A stretch of 10,305 bases of DNA from Cyclostephanos tholiformis (Eukaryota; Bacillariophyta; Thalassiosirophyceae; Thalassiosirales; Thalassiosiraceae): positions 1 to 10,305 of the forward strand of contig JALLPB010001318.1 of the NCBI GenBank assembly GCA_036939975.1, given 5' to 3'. Position 1 is the first letter of the stretch. Every line of letters begins with the position of its first letter. A program made the position numbers and the translations under genes. Below the pieces are notes generated by a model. It made no database searches. It had not been told where the DNA came from and saw only the letters and a program-made list of their open reading frames with translations. Below are positions 1 through 7,471 of the stretch, piece by piece.

Positions 1-938
1 CGTTAAGATAGTACTAGTTCCTACTTACATAAAATACCGAAATTCCGAAATCGGAAATTCTGATTCCAATTTTTCAACAGGCACAACTTTTTCTCCAACG
101 TTTTTCCAACGGAATTTGTGGAATTCCGGAATCGGAAGCGGAAATTCTGATTATGGACCCCCCTGCGAGGGGTGCAGTTCCAGCGGAATTCACAACCAAG
201 TTGCCAAAACCAAAGATGTGCCACCATCAAGTTGTCCTCATCCACCTTGTCATCATTGTCATTGCTGACCTCAAGTTCATCTCTCCGCCCTCTCATCCTC
301 CTGATCTCCTCCACAATCATCCCTCCGCCGATGACGGACAGCTGATGATGGAGCATCCATTGAGGTGGACATCAAATAACTAGCGATGCTGTGATCAACC
401 AATGACAGGACGTCACGATCATCCTTCGATGACCCCCCCCCTGCGTCCGAATAAATGTCGATCAATGAGCGAGTTGACAAGTCAGCTAGGTTGACTATTC
501 CCCCCCCCAAGAGCAGCCGCCGGTGAAAACAGTTGTTGTTTGTTGTTGTTTTTTTTTGTCATGCCAACTGCAATGATGACTACCATGACCACCTATACCA
601 TTGCCTCCATAGCAGATGATGTGCTACCATTATCACCCTGCCATGTTAGCTCCATCCCACTGCCGCTTCTGACATCAACGAAGGGGGGGGGGCGATGATG
701 GCAGCAATTAGTGCAATGGCAACGTAAATAAAAAAGATCATCATGTGCCAAATTTTACCATGGTTGCAAAGCATTGGGGCATGCAATGTGAGGAGCCCTA
801 ATCCATCAAATATGGACATGATATTCATCCATGCGATTGGAGAGGGGTGTGCACAAGTGGCCGGGGTGAAGGAACATGCATGTGACGTGCATGTGGAGCT
901 ATGTGAACGCTCAAGCACCAAAACTGGACATAAAACTC
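1..938. other. Intergenic region without a supported gene
   Basis: I see no convincing gene here. The open frames are short, overlap on both strands and show no recognisable motif. The stretch holds short direct repeats near the left edge, C runs at 433-441 and 500-508, a T run at 549-557 and a G run of ten at 683-692. A degraded mobile-element remnant or a UTR of a gene outside the window is possible, but nothing shows it. Confidence 0.6.
39..152. repeat. Imperfect short direct repeat, two copies
   Basis: Positions 39-65 and 121-152 share the same core: GAAATTCCG, then AATCGGAA, then GAAATTCTGATT. The second copy carries a 5-6 nt insertion (GCGGAA-type duplication). The cores are partly palindromic because GGAATTCC-like and CGGAAT/ATTCCG segments alternate. 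No function is evident. Confidence 0.5.
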
Positions 939-941
939 TGC

Positions 942-967
942 AAAATGGTTTGTTTACGTGTGCAAAA
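942..967 (-). terminator. Two T runs after permuted tRNA copy B
   Basis: Minus-strand TTTT occurs at 967-964 and again at 945-942, each inside a repeated CCATTTTGCA block (970-961 and 948-939). The first is about 15 nt past the end of the 5' half of copy B, a normal distance for a Pol III terminator. The second could be a backup. Confidence 0.45.
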
Positions 968-982
968 TGGTGTGTAAATGTA

Positions 983-1059
983 CCGTAGTCAGGCGCCTTA
1001 CCGTTGGGCCAACGGGACAATACAATCCCGCCCGGGATTCGAACCCGGAATCTCCTGAT
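983..1059 (-). tRNA. Circularly permuted tRNA-Arg(ACG), copy B
   Basis: Read on the minus strand, the 3' half (1059-1024: A38, anticodon 3' stem, variable loop, T arm with B box GGTTCGAATCC, acceptor 3' strand) comes first. A 5-nt link (1023-1019) follows, then the 5' half (1018-983: acceptor 5' strand, A box TGGCCCAACGG, D arm, anticodon 5' stem, C32-G37). Joining G37 to A38 gives a 72-nt cloverleaf with anticodon stem CCTGA/TCAGG, loop CTACGGA and anticodon ACG (984-986), decoding CGU/CGC as inosine-34 tRNA-Arg. Both halves are identical to those of copy A while the flanks differ. The leader (GTGG, 1065-1062) can pair with CTAC of the anticodon loop, leaving 3-nt bulges on each side, but the outer helix has only two pairs. 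T runs follow at 967-964 and 945-942. The CCA end is not encoded. Confidence 0.82.
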
Positions 1060-1101
1060 ACCCACACTACAAGAAACGTACGTAATAGTACAATCTCCCT
1101 G

Positions 1102-1105
1102 AAAA
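1102..1105 (-). terminator. Pol III-type T run after permuted tRNA copy A
   Basis: Minus-strand TTTT nine nt beyond the end of the 5' half of copy A. Its place fits an independent Pol III unit whose last element is the 5' half. It also argues against reading through to copy B as though 1060-1114 were an intron. Confidence 0.55.
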
Positions 1106-1114
1106 GATAGAACT

Positions 1115-1192
1115 CCGTAGTCAGGCGCCTTACCGTTGGGCCAACGGGACATCGTGAATCCCGCCCGGGATTCGAACCCGGAATCTCCTGAT
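1115..1192 (-). tRNA. Circularly permuted tRNA-Arg(ACG), copy A
   Basis: It has the same permuted order as copy B: the 3' half at 1192-1157, a 6-nt link at 1156-1151, and the 5' half at 1150-1115, with anticodon ACG at 1118-1116. The processing signal is complete here. The helix CCTGA/TCAGG is followed by the 3-nt bulge TTA (1194-1192), a 4-bp helix of CTAC with leader GTAG (1198-1195), the 3-nt bulge GGA (1116-1114), and an outer 4-bp helix of trailer GTTC (1113-1110) with leader GAAT (1202-1199, one G-U). Cutting after the second bulge base, as tRNA splicing endonuclease does, would leave exactly G37 and A38. A TTTT at 1105-1102 lies 9 nt past the 5' half. The assembled acceptor stem has G-U pairs at 1-72 and 7-66, and U73 as discriminator. 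Permuted tRNA genes are established in Cyanidioschyzon and some picoplanktonic green algae. Expression here is unproven. Confidence 0.85.
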
Positions 1193-1353
1193 AACTACAT
1201 TCACACTGATGCAAAATAATAATTAAAAACTTAATTTATTTTATTAACATCGACTACCTTAGATAATTCCTCGTGGCTCCAATGAAGAGAAAAATGAGAA
1301 AACATAACCGCTGGCGACCTCATAACACCCATCATTAAAAAATAAAATTAAAT

Positions 1354-2097
1354 ATGAGGTCCTCCTCATTTTTCCTGAAAGTAGGTTTGCTGGTCGCTGC
1401 CGCAGACGCGACCAGCGCTCCCCACCGTCGTCGTCGCGGTGTCGGTTACGTTACCGGATACTCTCGTCCCGCCGCCACGGTATCGATTCCTCGGGGGGGA
1501 TCCGACGGGTCGTCGTCGTCTTCGGCGCCGGGGGACGACTTCCTCGGATCCCTATTTTCCGGGATGAACCTCCCCGGAATGGGCAGTCCCGGTGGCCTCT
1601 CCGACATGTTGAACCAGCCCCCCCCGGGCCCCGAGCAGATCCAAAAGACGATGGAGCAGATGATGAGCCTGCTCTCGTCGCCGCAGGTGCGGGAGATGAT
1701 GAACGACCCGGCGAAGATGGAGGCATCCCTAGAGGCGATGCGGACGTCCCTCCTGTCGGCGCTGAACGAGATGGAGAGCGGAGACAACGTCATGGTTCGA
1801 ATGATGCTCGAGCAGATGAAGGGGCAGGTGGGACAATCGTTCCCGGGGGGATGGGAAGGGCTGAGGGAACTGATTGAGGATCCCGATAAGTGGAGGATGA
1901 TGATGGGAGGCATGGTTGACGCCATGAGGAGCCTGGGTGAGGAGGACATTGGTAATATCATGGCCCAGATTGCGAGCATGGGGGGGGGGATGGGAGGGAT
2001 GATGCCAGGGATGGGTGGGAGCACGTTGGGAGATGCCTTCGGTGACGACGACTCCGGGACTTTAGCCGGTTTAGACGATCTATCAGAAGATGACTAG
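1354..2097 (+). CDS. Secreted or organelle-targeted Met-rich protein with STI1-like segment
   Basis: A single-exon 247-aa protein. Residues 1-20 look like a signal peptide: Arg-2, a hydrophobic core FFLKVGLLVAAADA, then small residues. A basic, Ser-rich, transit-like stretch follows (RRRR at 25-28, then a PRGG segment at 46-49), so delivery to the ER and possibly on to a complex plastid or its periplastid space is plausible. There is no Phe at the expected +1 site, so stromal import is uncertain. Residues 95-220 contain about 23 Met in amphipathic helices. SSPQVREMMNDPAKMEA (108-124) resembles the STI1/chaperonin-binding motif of Hop and Tic40-type co-chaperones. A Gly-Met tract (209-222) and an acidic tail (231-247) end the protein. 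The start has A at -3 in an AT-rich leader. Runs of 7 G (1493-1499), 8 C (1618-1625) and 10 G (1980-1989) lie inside the frame. I do not recognise the gene; a co-chaperone role is inference. Confidence 0.75.
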   Translation: MRSSSFFLKVGLLVAAADATSAPHRRRRGVGYVTGYSRPAATVSIPRGGSDGSSSSSAPGDDFLGSLFSGMNLPGMGSPGGLSDMLNQPPPGPEQIQKTMEQMMSLLSSPQVREMMNDPAKMEASLEAMRTSLLSALNEMESGDNVMVRMMLEQMKGQVGQSFPGGWEGLRELIEDPDKWRMMMGGMVDAMRSLGEEDIGNIMAQIASMGGGMGGMMPGMGGSTLGDAFGDDDSGTLAGLDDLSEDD

Positions 2098-2311
2098 TTA
2101 CAAGTTTCTTCGCGTGATGTGAATTAGAAAGTTTAAAATGCTGCAAGTTCGAGGATAAGAGGAATGATAGCTGGGACGCGACTTAAGGCTAACATATAAA
2201 AACCGAATAATTTTTTCGAACATATTTAATTTGATCACTTAGGATTATCGTGTGTATGCGAAAATACTGGGTCTATGTGCTACAAAAAAACAACTCGGTG
2301 CTCATAGGCTT
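2098..2311. other. Convergent intergenic spacer
   Basis: This 214-bp gap separates the 3' ends of the Met-rich gene (plus) and the golgin gene (minus), so it must hold both 3' UTRs. It is AT-rich around 2195-2235. I see no canonical AATAAA on either strand that I would call with confidence. Confidence 0.5.
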
Positions 2312-5300
2312 TCATATTCCAGTCAAGTTGTGAGCTTTGCTCTCGATATTTTCCCAAAACGACGATGCAACGCCAGTAAGGCCGGCGGTCCGCTCCACGG
2401 AACTAATGGCCTGGGCCTGTTCCTCCGGGGTGAGGCACAGTACCGTCGCCACAACCTGCACCAGCTTGCGACGATCGGCTAAGCTCGTAGCGGTCAGAAA
2501 ACTGAGCATGACATTCTTAAGGTATTCAAGGTTCACGGCGCTGTCGCTGCCAGCATGCAGTAATCTAGAGTCGTCGCCGAGAATGGACGAGTGCCCCCCT
2601 GATGCATTGCTCCGGAAGGGACCGAAGCTGGATTGATGGGAGGTTTGAGGTCGGGCCGATTTCATTCCCAGCCTCTCGTAGCGCAGAAGTCTCGAATTGG
2701 CCTCCTCCATCTTCTGTCTCATATCTTCCATCGCGTCGTATGCGTCCTGTTTGGAGCTCTCAGCGTCGCCGAGCATGTTCGCGAGGCGGTTGATTTCGTC
2801 TCGCGCTGCCTTCAGCTCATTCTGTTTCTCGATGGCGAAGAACAGCGGAGTGCTCTCGTTCCCGGTGTTGGATTCGCCGGCACTGCCGCCACCAACACCA
2901 CCATGAACGGCTTCAGCCTTATCTCGGGAATAGTCACTATCGGCCCGTTCTAGTATCGCAGAGCGCAGAGCAAGCTTCAACTCCGCGATTGCCTCGTTGG
3001 CCCCCTGAAGTTCTTGCTGCAACATTATGATCGTGCCATCGGATTCATGTCGATCTATGGCAACACCTTTCACGGACTGATTGGAGAAGCTCTTACTATC
3101 GATGTGGTTTTCTGCGACCCAGGCCTCACCATTATCCTTGGCGCGTTTGAACGCCACGGCTGAATTACGTTGTACTTCTTCATTCAGATCACTGACCTCT
3201 CTCTGTAACGACTCGCATAGCATGTTGGTCTGAATCATATGTTCGCGGAGGTCTGTATTCTTCTCCTTCTGTTCGGACAAATCGGCATGCAGCTTTTCTA
3301 ACTCCGCAACAAGTTCAACTCTTTTTTCAGTGGCATCGTCCAACTCGGCCTGCAAAGACCTCGCAGATTCGTTCAAAGTCACTATCAGTTCCTTCAACTC
3401 GTGTATATCTTTCGATGACACCATCCTCTCAGCTTCCAGCTGCATGTTGACCTTGTTCACCATGAGCTCAGCCTCCGATCGTTTTGCTTCTGCAACCCTA
3501 GCACGCTCAACTGCATCATCTGACGCCGACCTCGCATTCTTTGCATCGCTTTCAGCTTCTTCTCTCGCTTGGTTGGCAGCAGCTAAGCGAGCGTTCGCCG
3601 CGGCAAGAGCCTCCTGCGCCTTGCGTTTATAGGATGCGATTGCCTTTTCGCCGACGCTTCGATCCTGCAATGATCTATCTCTTCCTTTTGCAATTTCTGT
3701 TTCCATCGCTTTAATCTTTTCATTCAAAGCGTCCATGTCTTTGTCCTTGTAGACGATGGTTAGCTCGTGTTGATTTACTAACGCGCGAAGATTGCTGACC
3801 TGCGTTTCGAACGATGCATTGGAAGATATCAGTTCTTCATTCTGCGACGACAAAGATCTCACTTCAACTCGGCGATCCTTTAATTCTGATGCGACGGCTT
3901 TCGCCCTTGCTTTCAACGCGTTATAGGCATCTGTTGTAGTGTCGAGCTCTGTCTGTAAGGATGAAATAGATTTCTAGAAAATCAAACAAGATACTCAGCA
4001 TGACTATTTCGTACAACATAGGAATACTACTTTGGCACTGTTGTGGCATAGACACTCACTTTTAATTGAGAGATCTCGGTGTCCTTTTTGTAAATTTCTT
4101 CTGTCTTGGTTTTGACTTCACCTTCTACTTGCATCATGGAGTTTCCGTAGCCTTGCTTCAATCTACAAATTTCCTCATCTCTGATGATCATTGGTCATTT
4201 CGAGCAAGGTTTAAAGAGAGATTCGTCAGCACGGCACAACAGGAAGTACCGCATAATTTAAACACATTACTAACCGCTCATCAACAATCTTAGTGAGTTT
4301 GGAAACATCCCGATTAAGGGTGCTTATCATAGACTCCATTTCGCCATTACTTTGCTTCAGATTGCGGAGCTCGGTTTCTTGCTCTTTGATTGTGCCTGCG
4401 AATTTCTTTTCGAGATCTCTCATCTGCTTCAGGAATTTATCTTGAGACGCGACATCATCTCTGGACGACGCCTTTTTCTTCTTCTCATTGAGAAGTTCAC
4501 CGCTTAACCGATCAATTTCTACGGAATGCATTCGCTGCAATTCATCCATTTCTAATTGATGACTTTCAGTTATACGCTCCAACTGGTGCATAAATTTGTC
4601 CAAAAAATGTTGGGGCACATTTTGTTGGTCGAGTGAAGGTGTTCCAAATGAAATTTCCTCAGCAGCCATTTTCACTTGTGGGGCAGTTACGGTCTTAATC
4701 TCTTCTCCAACTTGAGAATTCGATTTTATTGGATAATCAGATTTGTTTTCTTCGATGGTATTCAGTGCTGCTCCTGTCACGGGGACAATCAGTTCAGCAG
4801 GTGTCTCATTGCTGAGGTTATAACCCCAAGAAAACATTGAAGCTGTGCTGGATACTTCAAATAATTTTGATGTTTGAAACATAGATGATGCTGCCGCTGC
4901 TGCATCAAAGAAACTAGTTTCGGCTATTACGGGCTTCGTAGAGTGCGACCCTTCATCAGTGTCATTCTGTTCCGCCTTGTCCTCCGACTTGGAAACTGGG
5001 CATTCGTGAGAATTTTGATAATGCTCAACATTATTTTTGATATCACTTTCTTCCACGATACATTGGTCCACTTTGCTTAACTCGTGGTTTGAATAATCTA
5101 CATCGGGTTCCTTATCAGAATCATCATCACCATACATGTCATCGAGTTCATCATCGTTGTAGAGTCCACCCATGTCATCATTTCCCCCACTTTCGCGCAC
5201 TGTTTCAGTCAGATCGTTTTGGTTTTGTGGGATTGTCGATAAATCCTGCTGGTCTAGTGTATCACTTTCGTCAGCTTCAAAAACAACTCGTTCTATTCCC

Positions 5301-7019
5301 GGATCAACTTGAAATCGTTCAGCTCCCGAATCATCTCCCGCGGCAACTCTCTGATGTTTCGAAGCCATTCCTTTGGCGGCCTTCCCCTCAGCTGCCAGTT
5401 TTGTCTGCTCGAGCACCGCATCCTCTCTTGCCGTCTCCACTTCGGCTGCCAGTATCATCTTATCCATTCTCGCCGCCTCCACCTCCATCTCGGCAGCCAG
5501 TCTCTCTCCCTCCAGATGCTCGGCTTCCATCCTAATGAATTCCGCTTCTTGAGCGGCAAGCCTCTCCAGCTCAACACGCTCAGCCTCCTCTCTCATCACC
5601 CGCGTTTTAGCAGCTAGCCTCTCCCCTTCCAGATGCTCGGCTTCCACCCTCGCCGACTCCACCTCGGCTGCTATTCTCTCCCGCTCAGCATGTTCAGCCT
5701 CCTCTCTTGCAGCCTTTGCTTCGGCTGCAATTCTCTCCCGCTCAACACGCTCAGCCTCCAGTCTTGCAGCCTCCGCCTCGGCTGTTATTCTCTCCCACTC
5801 AAGACGTTCAGCCTCCTCTCTTGCAGCCTCTGTCTCGGCTGCTATTCTCTCCCGCTCAAGACGTTCAGCCTCCTCTTTTGCGGCCTCCGCCTCGGCTGCT
5901 ATTGTCTCCCGCTCAAGACGTTCAGTCTCCTCTCTTGCAGCCTCCGCCTTGGCTGCTATTCTCTCCCGCTTAAGACGTTCAGCCTCCTTTATCATCGTCC
6001 GAGCTTCAACGGCCAGTCTCTCCCGCTCGAGACGCTCGGCCTTTTCCCTTTCCGCTTCCGCTGCGGCGGCAAGTCTCCCTTGCTCGAGATGCAGTTCGGC
6101 CTCCACCCTCGCCGACTTTGCCTCGGCGGAAACTCTCTCCCGTTCCAGACGTGCGGTCATCTCCCCGGCCACCGCCTCGGCCAGCCTTTCCTCCTCCAAC
6201 CGCACGGCTTCCGACCCATCAGCCGCCTCCGCCTCGACTGCCGATCGTTCTCCCTCCCGGGAGTCTATCAGCCTCTCCACCACCCCATCCCCCTTCCGAC
6301 CATCCTCGATACGATCTCCCCCACTTTCGTGCGTGGTAGCCCCCCCCTCGTCCTCCCCCCCCCCCCACGAATCGAAGTCGTCGAAGTCGTCGATCATGTC
6401 AGCGTCCTCCCCGATGCGGTCGTCGATTCGCAATTTCCTCACCACGGACATCGATCTCGATGGCGACGACGACGATGACGAAGACGAGTAAGACGACGTC
6501 CCGCCCCTCGCGGCATCTAGGATCGCCGCGTCTGCGAGCCGATAGTTATCATCGAGGAGGACCAGCCCCCCCCCCCTCTCCATCGCTCTGGGTTCCGTGT
6601 GGAATGGACGATCTCGCGCGGCGGCGGTGGCGGATGCATCGTCGTAGGATGATGATGACGACGACGACGAGGAGGAAGATGATGCGACGGGGGTGTAGAA
6701 GCCTGTGGCGGCTCGGGAGGAGGAGGAGGACATGGGGCCGTCGGGATGCATGGCGTCAAGGTTGAACAGGCCCTGATGTCCGCCTATCGTGGTCGATGCT
6801 TGCTCCTGAAAAAAGGGTGTACCGGCCGGATAAGGAGGGAGAGAGGTAAAAAGAGAAATGGGATCAGCACATGTGACGGTCCCGGCATATTATTTCAAGA
6901 CACCCAAACCAAAATAAAAGGAATTATGATGATGAAAAATTGATAACGGAACGCACCGCGAGCTTGGCCGCCTCCTCCTGGGCACGACGAGCGATTTCAT
7001 CGAAGGAGAAACCCCACAT
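2312..7019 (-). CDS. GRIP-domain golgin, four exons, about 1458 aa
   Basis: A tethering coiled-coil protein expected at the trans-Golgi, where GRIP domains bind Arl1-GTP. Exons by position: 7019-6957, 6805-4275, 4180-4060 and 3973-2312. All introns are GT-AG and the joined phases agree (0, 2, 0). Exon 1 encodes 21 residues starting [18 protein letters not shown], a typical golgin amphipathic start; its ATG is preceded by ACC. Residues 63-74 and about 126-135 are poly-Ser. Residues about 241-459 are 19-residue Glu/Ala/Arg repeats, and about 563-591 are acidic. Residues from about 740 to 1190 form a long heptad coiled coil that runs smoothly across exons 2-4, which supports the splice model. 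The GRIP domain lies at about 1385-1430: [13 protein letters not shown] with the conserved Tyr, then [14 protein letters not shown] runs of 8 (6340-6347), 12 (6355-6366) and 11 (6566-6576) lie in exon 2. Which golgin class it matches is not decided. Confidence 0.88.
3974..4059 (-). other. Golgin intron 3
   Basis: Strong donor GTGAGT at 4059-4054, acceptor GATTTTCTAG ending at 3974, length 86 nt, phase 0. The join reads ..TEISQLK then [10 protein letters not shown].., again continuous heptads. A second AG (TTACAG) 21 nt downstream could be an alternative acceptor that drops seven residues. Confidence 0.8.
4181..4274 (-). other. Golgin intron 2
   Basis: Donor GTTAGT at 4274-4269, acceptor ATCATCAG ending at 4181, length 94 nt, phase 2. 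The split Arg codon is rebuilt as CG plus A, giving ..KIVDER then DEEICRLK.., a continuous coiled coil. Without splicing the frame ends 49 nt past the donor. Confidence 0.82.
5490..6150 (-). repeat. Tandem 57-nt coding repeats (19 residues each)
   Basis: Inside golgin exon 2, about eleven diverged units of 19 residues follow one another, with the consensus [19 protein letters not shown]. The best-kept units lie around 5660-5990, where DNA units of 57 nt are also alike. Nineteen is not a multiple of seven, so the array behaves as a charged single alpha-helix or a phase-shifted coiled coil rather than a plain heptad coil. Neighbouring units are the most similar, as expected from unequal crossing-over. 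Confidence 0.8.
6806..6956 (-). other. Golgin intron 1
   Basis: Donor GTGCGT at 6956-6951, acceptor TTTTTTCAG ending at 6806, length 151 nt, phase 0. Removing it joins the short N-terminal exon (ending ..AAKLA) to EQASTTIGG.. and keeps the frame open into the large exon. Confidence 0.82.
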
Positions 7020-7242
7020 GGTATGTAAATATAATCTATGGATGGATGGATGATGCCTCTGCGCTGAGGAGCGGGGCCACCATTCGTCTAGTCTTCTCCC
7101 AAACAGTTCGCTTTGGGGCTTGCGCGCGGGGCGGGTGCAAAGTTTGGTTGGTACGATGGTACAATACGTCGGAACGACGACGATACGATACGATATGATA
7201 CACAATATTATGAATAAATGGTATCTTTTTTATCTCTCTCTG
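7020..7242 (-). promoter_or_regulatory. Golgin 5' UTR and upstream region
   Basis: The short stretch between the golgin start codon and the left end of the transposon must hold the golgin 5' UTR and core promoter, unless the promoter lies inside the element. It contains a (CGATA)n-like run around 7188-7203 and an ATGG tetranucleotide run around 7037-7050. I see no clear TATA box; a pyrimidine-rich or initiator-type start is possible. Confidence 0.4.
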
Positions 7243-7269
7243 AGGTTGAGGGAAATGGGGGGGAAGCCC
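7243..7269 (+). repeat. Left terminal inverted repeat
   Basis: Starts AGGTTGAGGGAAAT, continues into a run of seven G and ends AAGCCC. Its reverse complement matches 10033-10059 at 25 of 27 positions without gaps. It lies 203 bp from the transposase stop codon and 223 bp from the golgin start codon. Confidence 0.65.
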
Positions 7270-7310
7270 CCTAATTTCTTATCCATCTTGCCCAACAGGG
7301 GGCCTAGTCC

Positions 7311-7367
7311 TAGTACTACCGTTACTCACAACCCCCACCCCCCCTTAGTACTACCATTACTCACAAC
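7311..7367 (+). repeat. Subterminal direct repeats, 22 bp x 2
   Basis: Positions 7311-7332 and 7346-7367 read TAGTACTACC, then G or A, then TTACTCACAAC: one mismatch in 22 bp, period 35, separated by a C-rich stretch. They lie just inside the left inverted repeat, where transposase or its partner protein often binds in Harbinger-type elements. Binding itself is inference. Confidence 0.65.
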
Positions 7368-7471
7368 GATGTAACCACCGACCATTATTTGTTACTACTA
7401 GTACCTAGTTTATTGTAACATATTAATAGGAGAGACTCTATTGTTGTAAATGAAATGTTACTAAGTGGTCA

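Noticed and set aside
21..510. Overlapping minus-strand frames of 111 and 77 codons
   Set aside because: The NQNFRFR-type peptides come from the short direct repeats; different frames overlap with no sign of splicing or domain content.
743..988. An 81-codon plus-strand frame
   Set aside because: No recognisable motif, poor composition, and it runs into the permuted tRNA copy B on the other strand.
983..1192. A CRISPR-like or simple tandem repeat reading of the two units
   Set aside because: Only two units exist, and their conserved parts are exactly tRNA halves with A and B boxes, which explains the repetition.
646..1214. Minus-strand frames with repeated peptide SRWPNGKAPDYG
   Set aside because: The repeated peptide is only a translation of the two identical tRNA 5' halves.
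1446..2024. A 192-codon open frame antisense to the Met-rich gene
   Set aside because: It mirrors the sense codons (Ile/Pro/Ser-rich shadow of Met/Gly/Asp codons), and the sense frame has a better start and a signal peptide.
5633..6478. A 281-codon plus-strand frame with repeated [23 protein letters not shown] units
   Set aside because: It is the antisense shadow of the 19-residue golgin repeats; the golgin frame is supported by splice phases and the GRIP domain.
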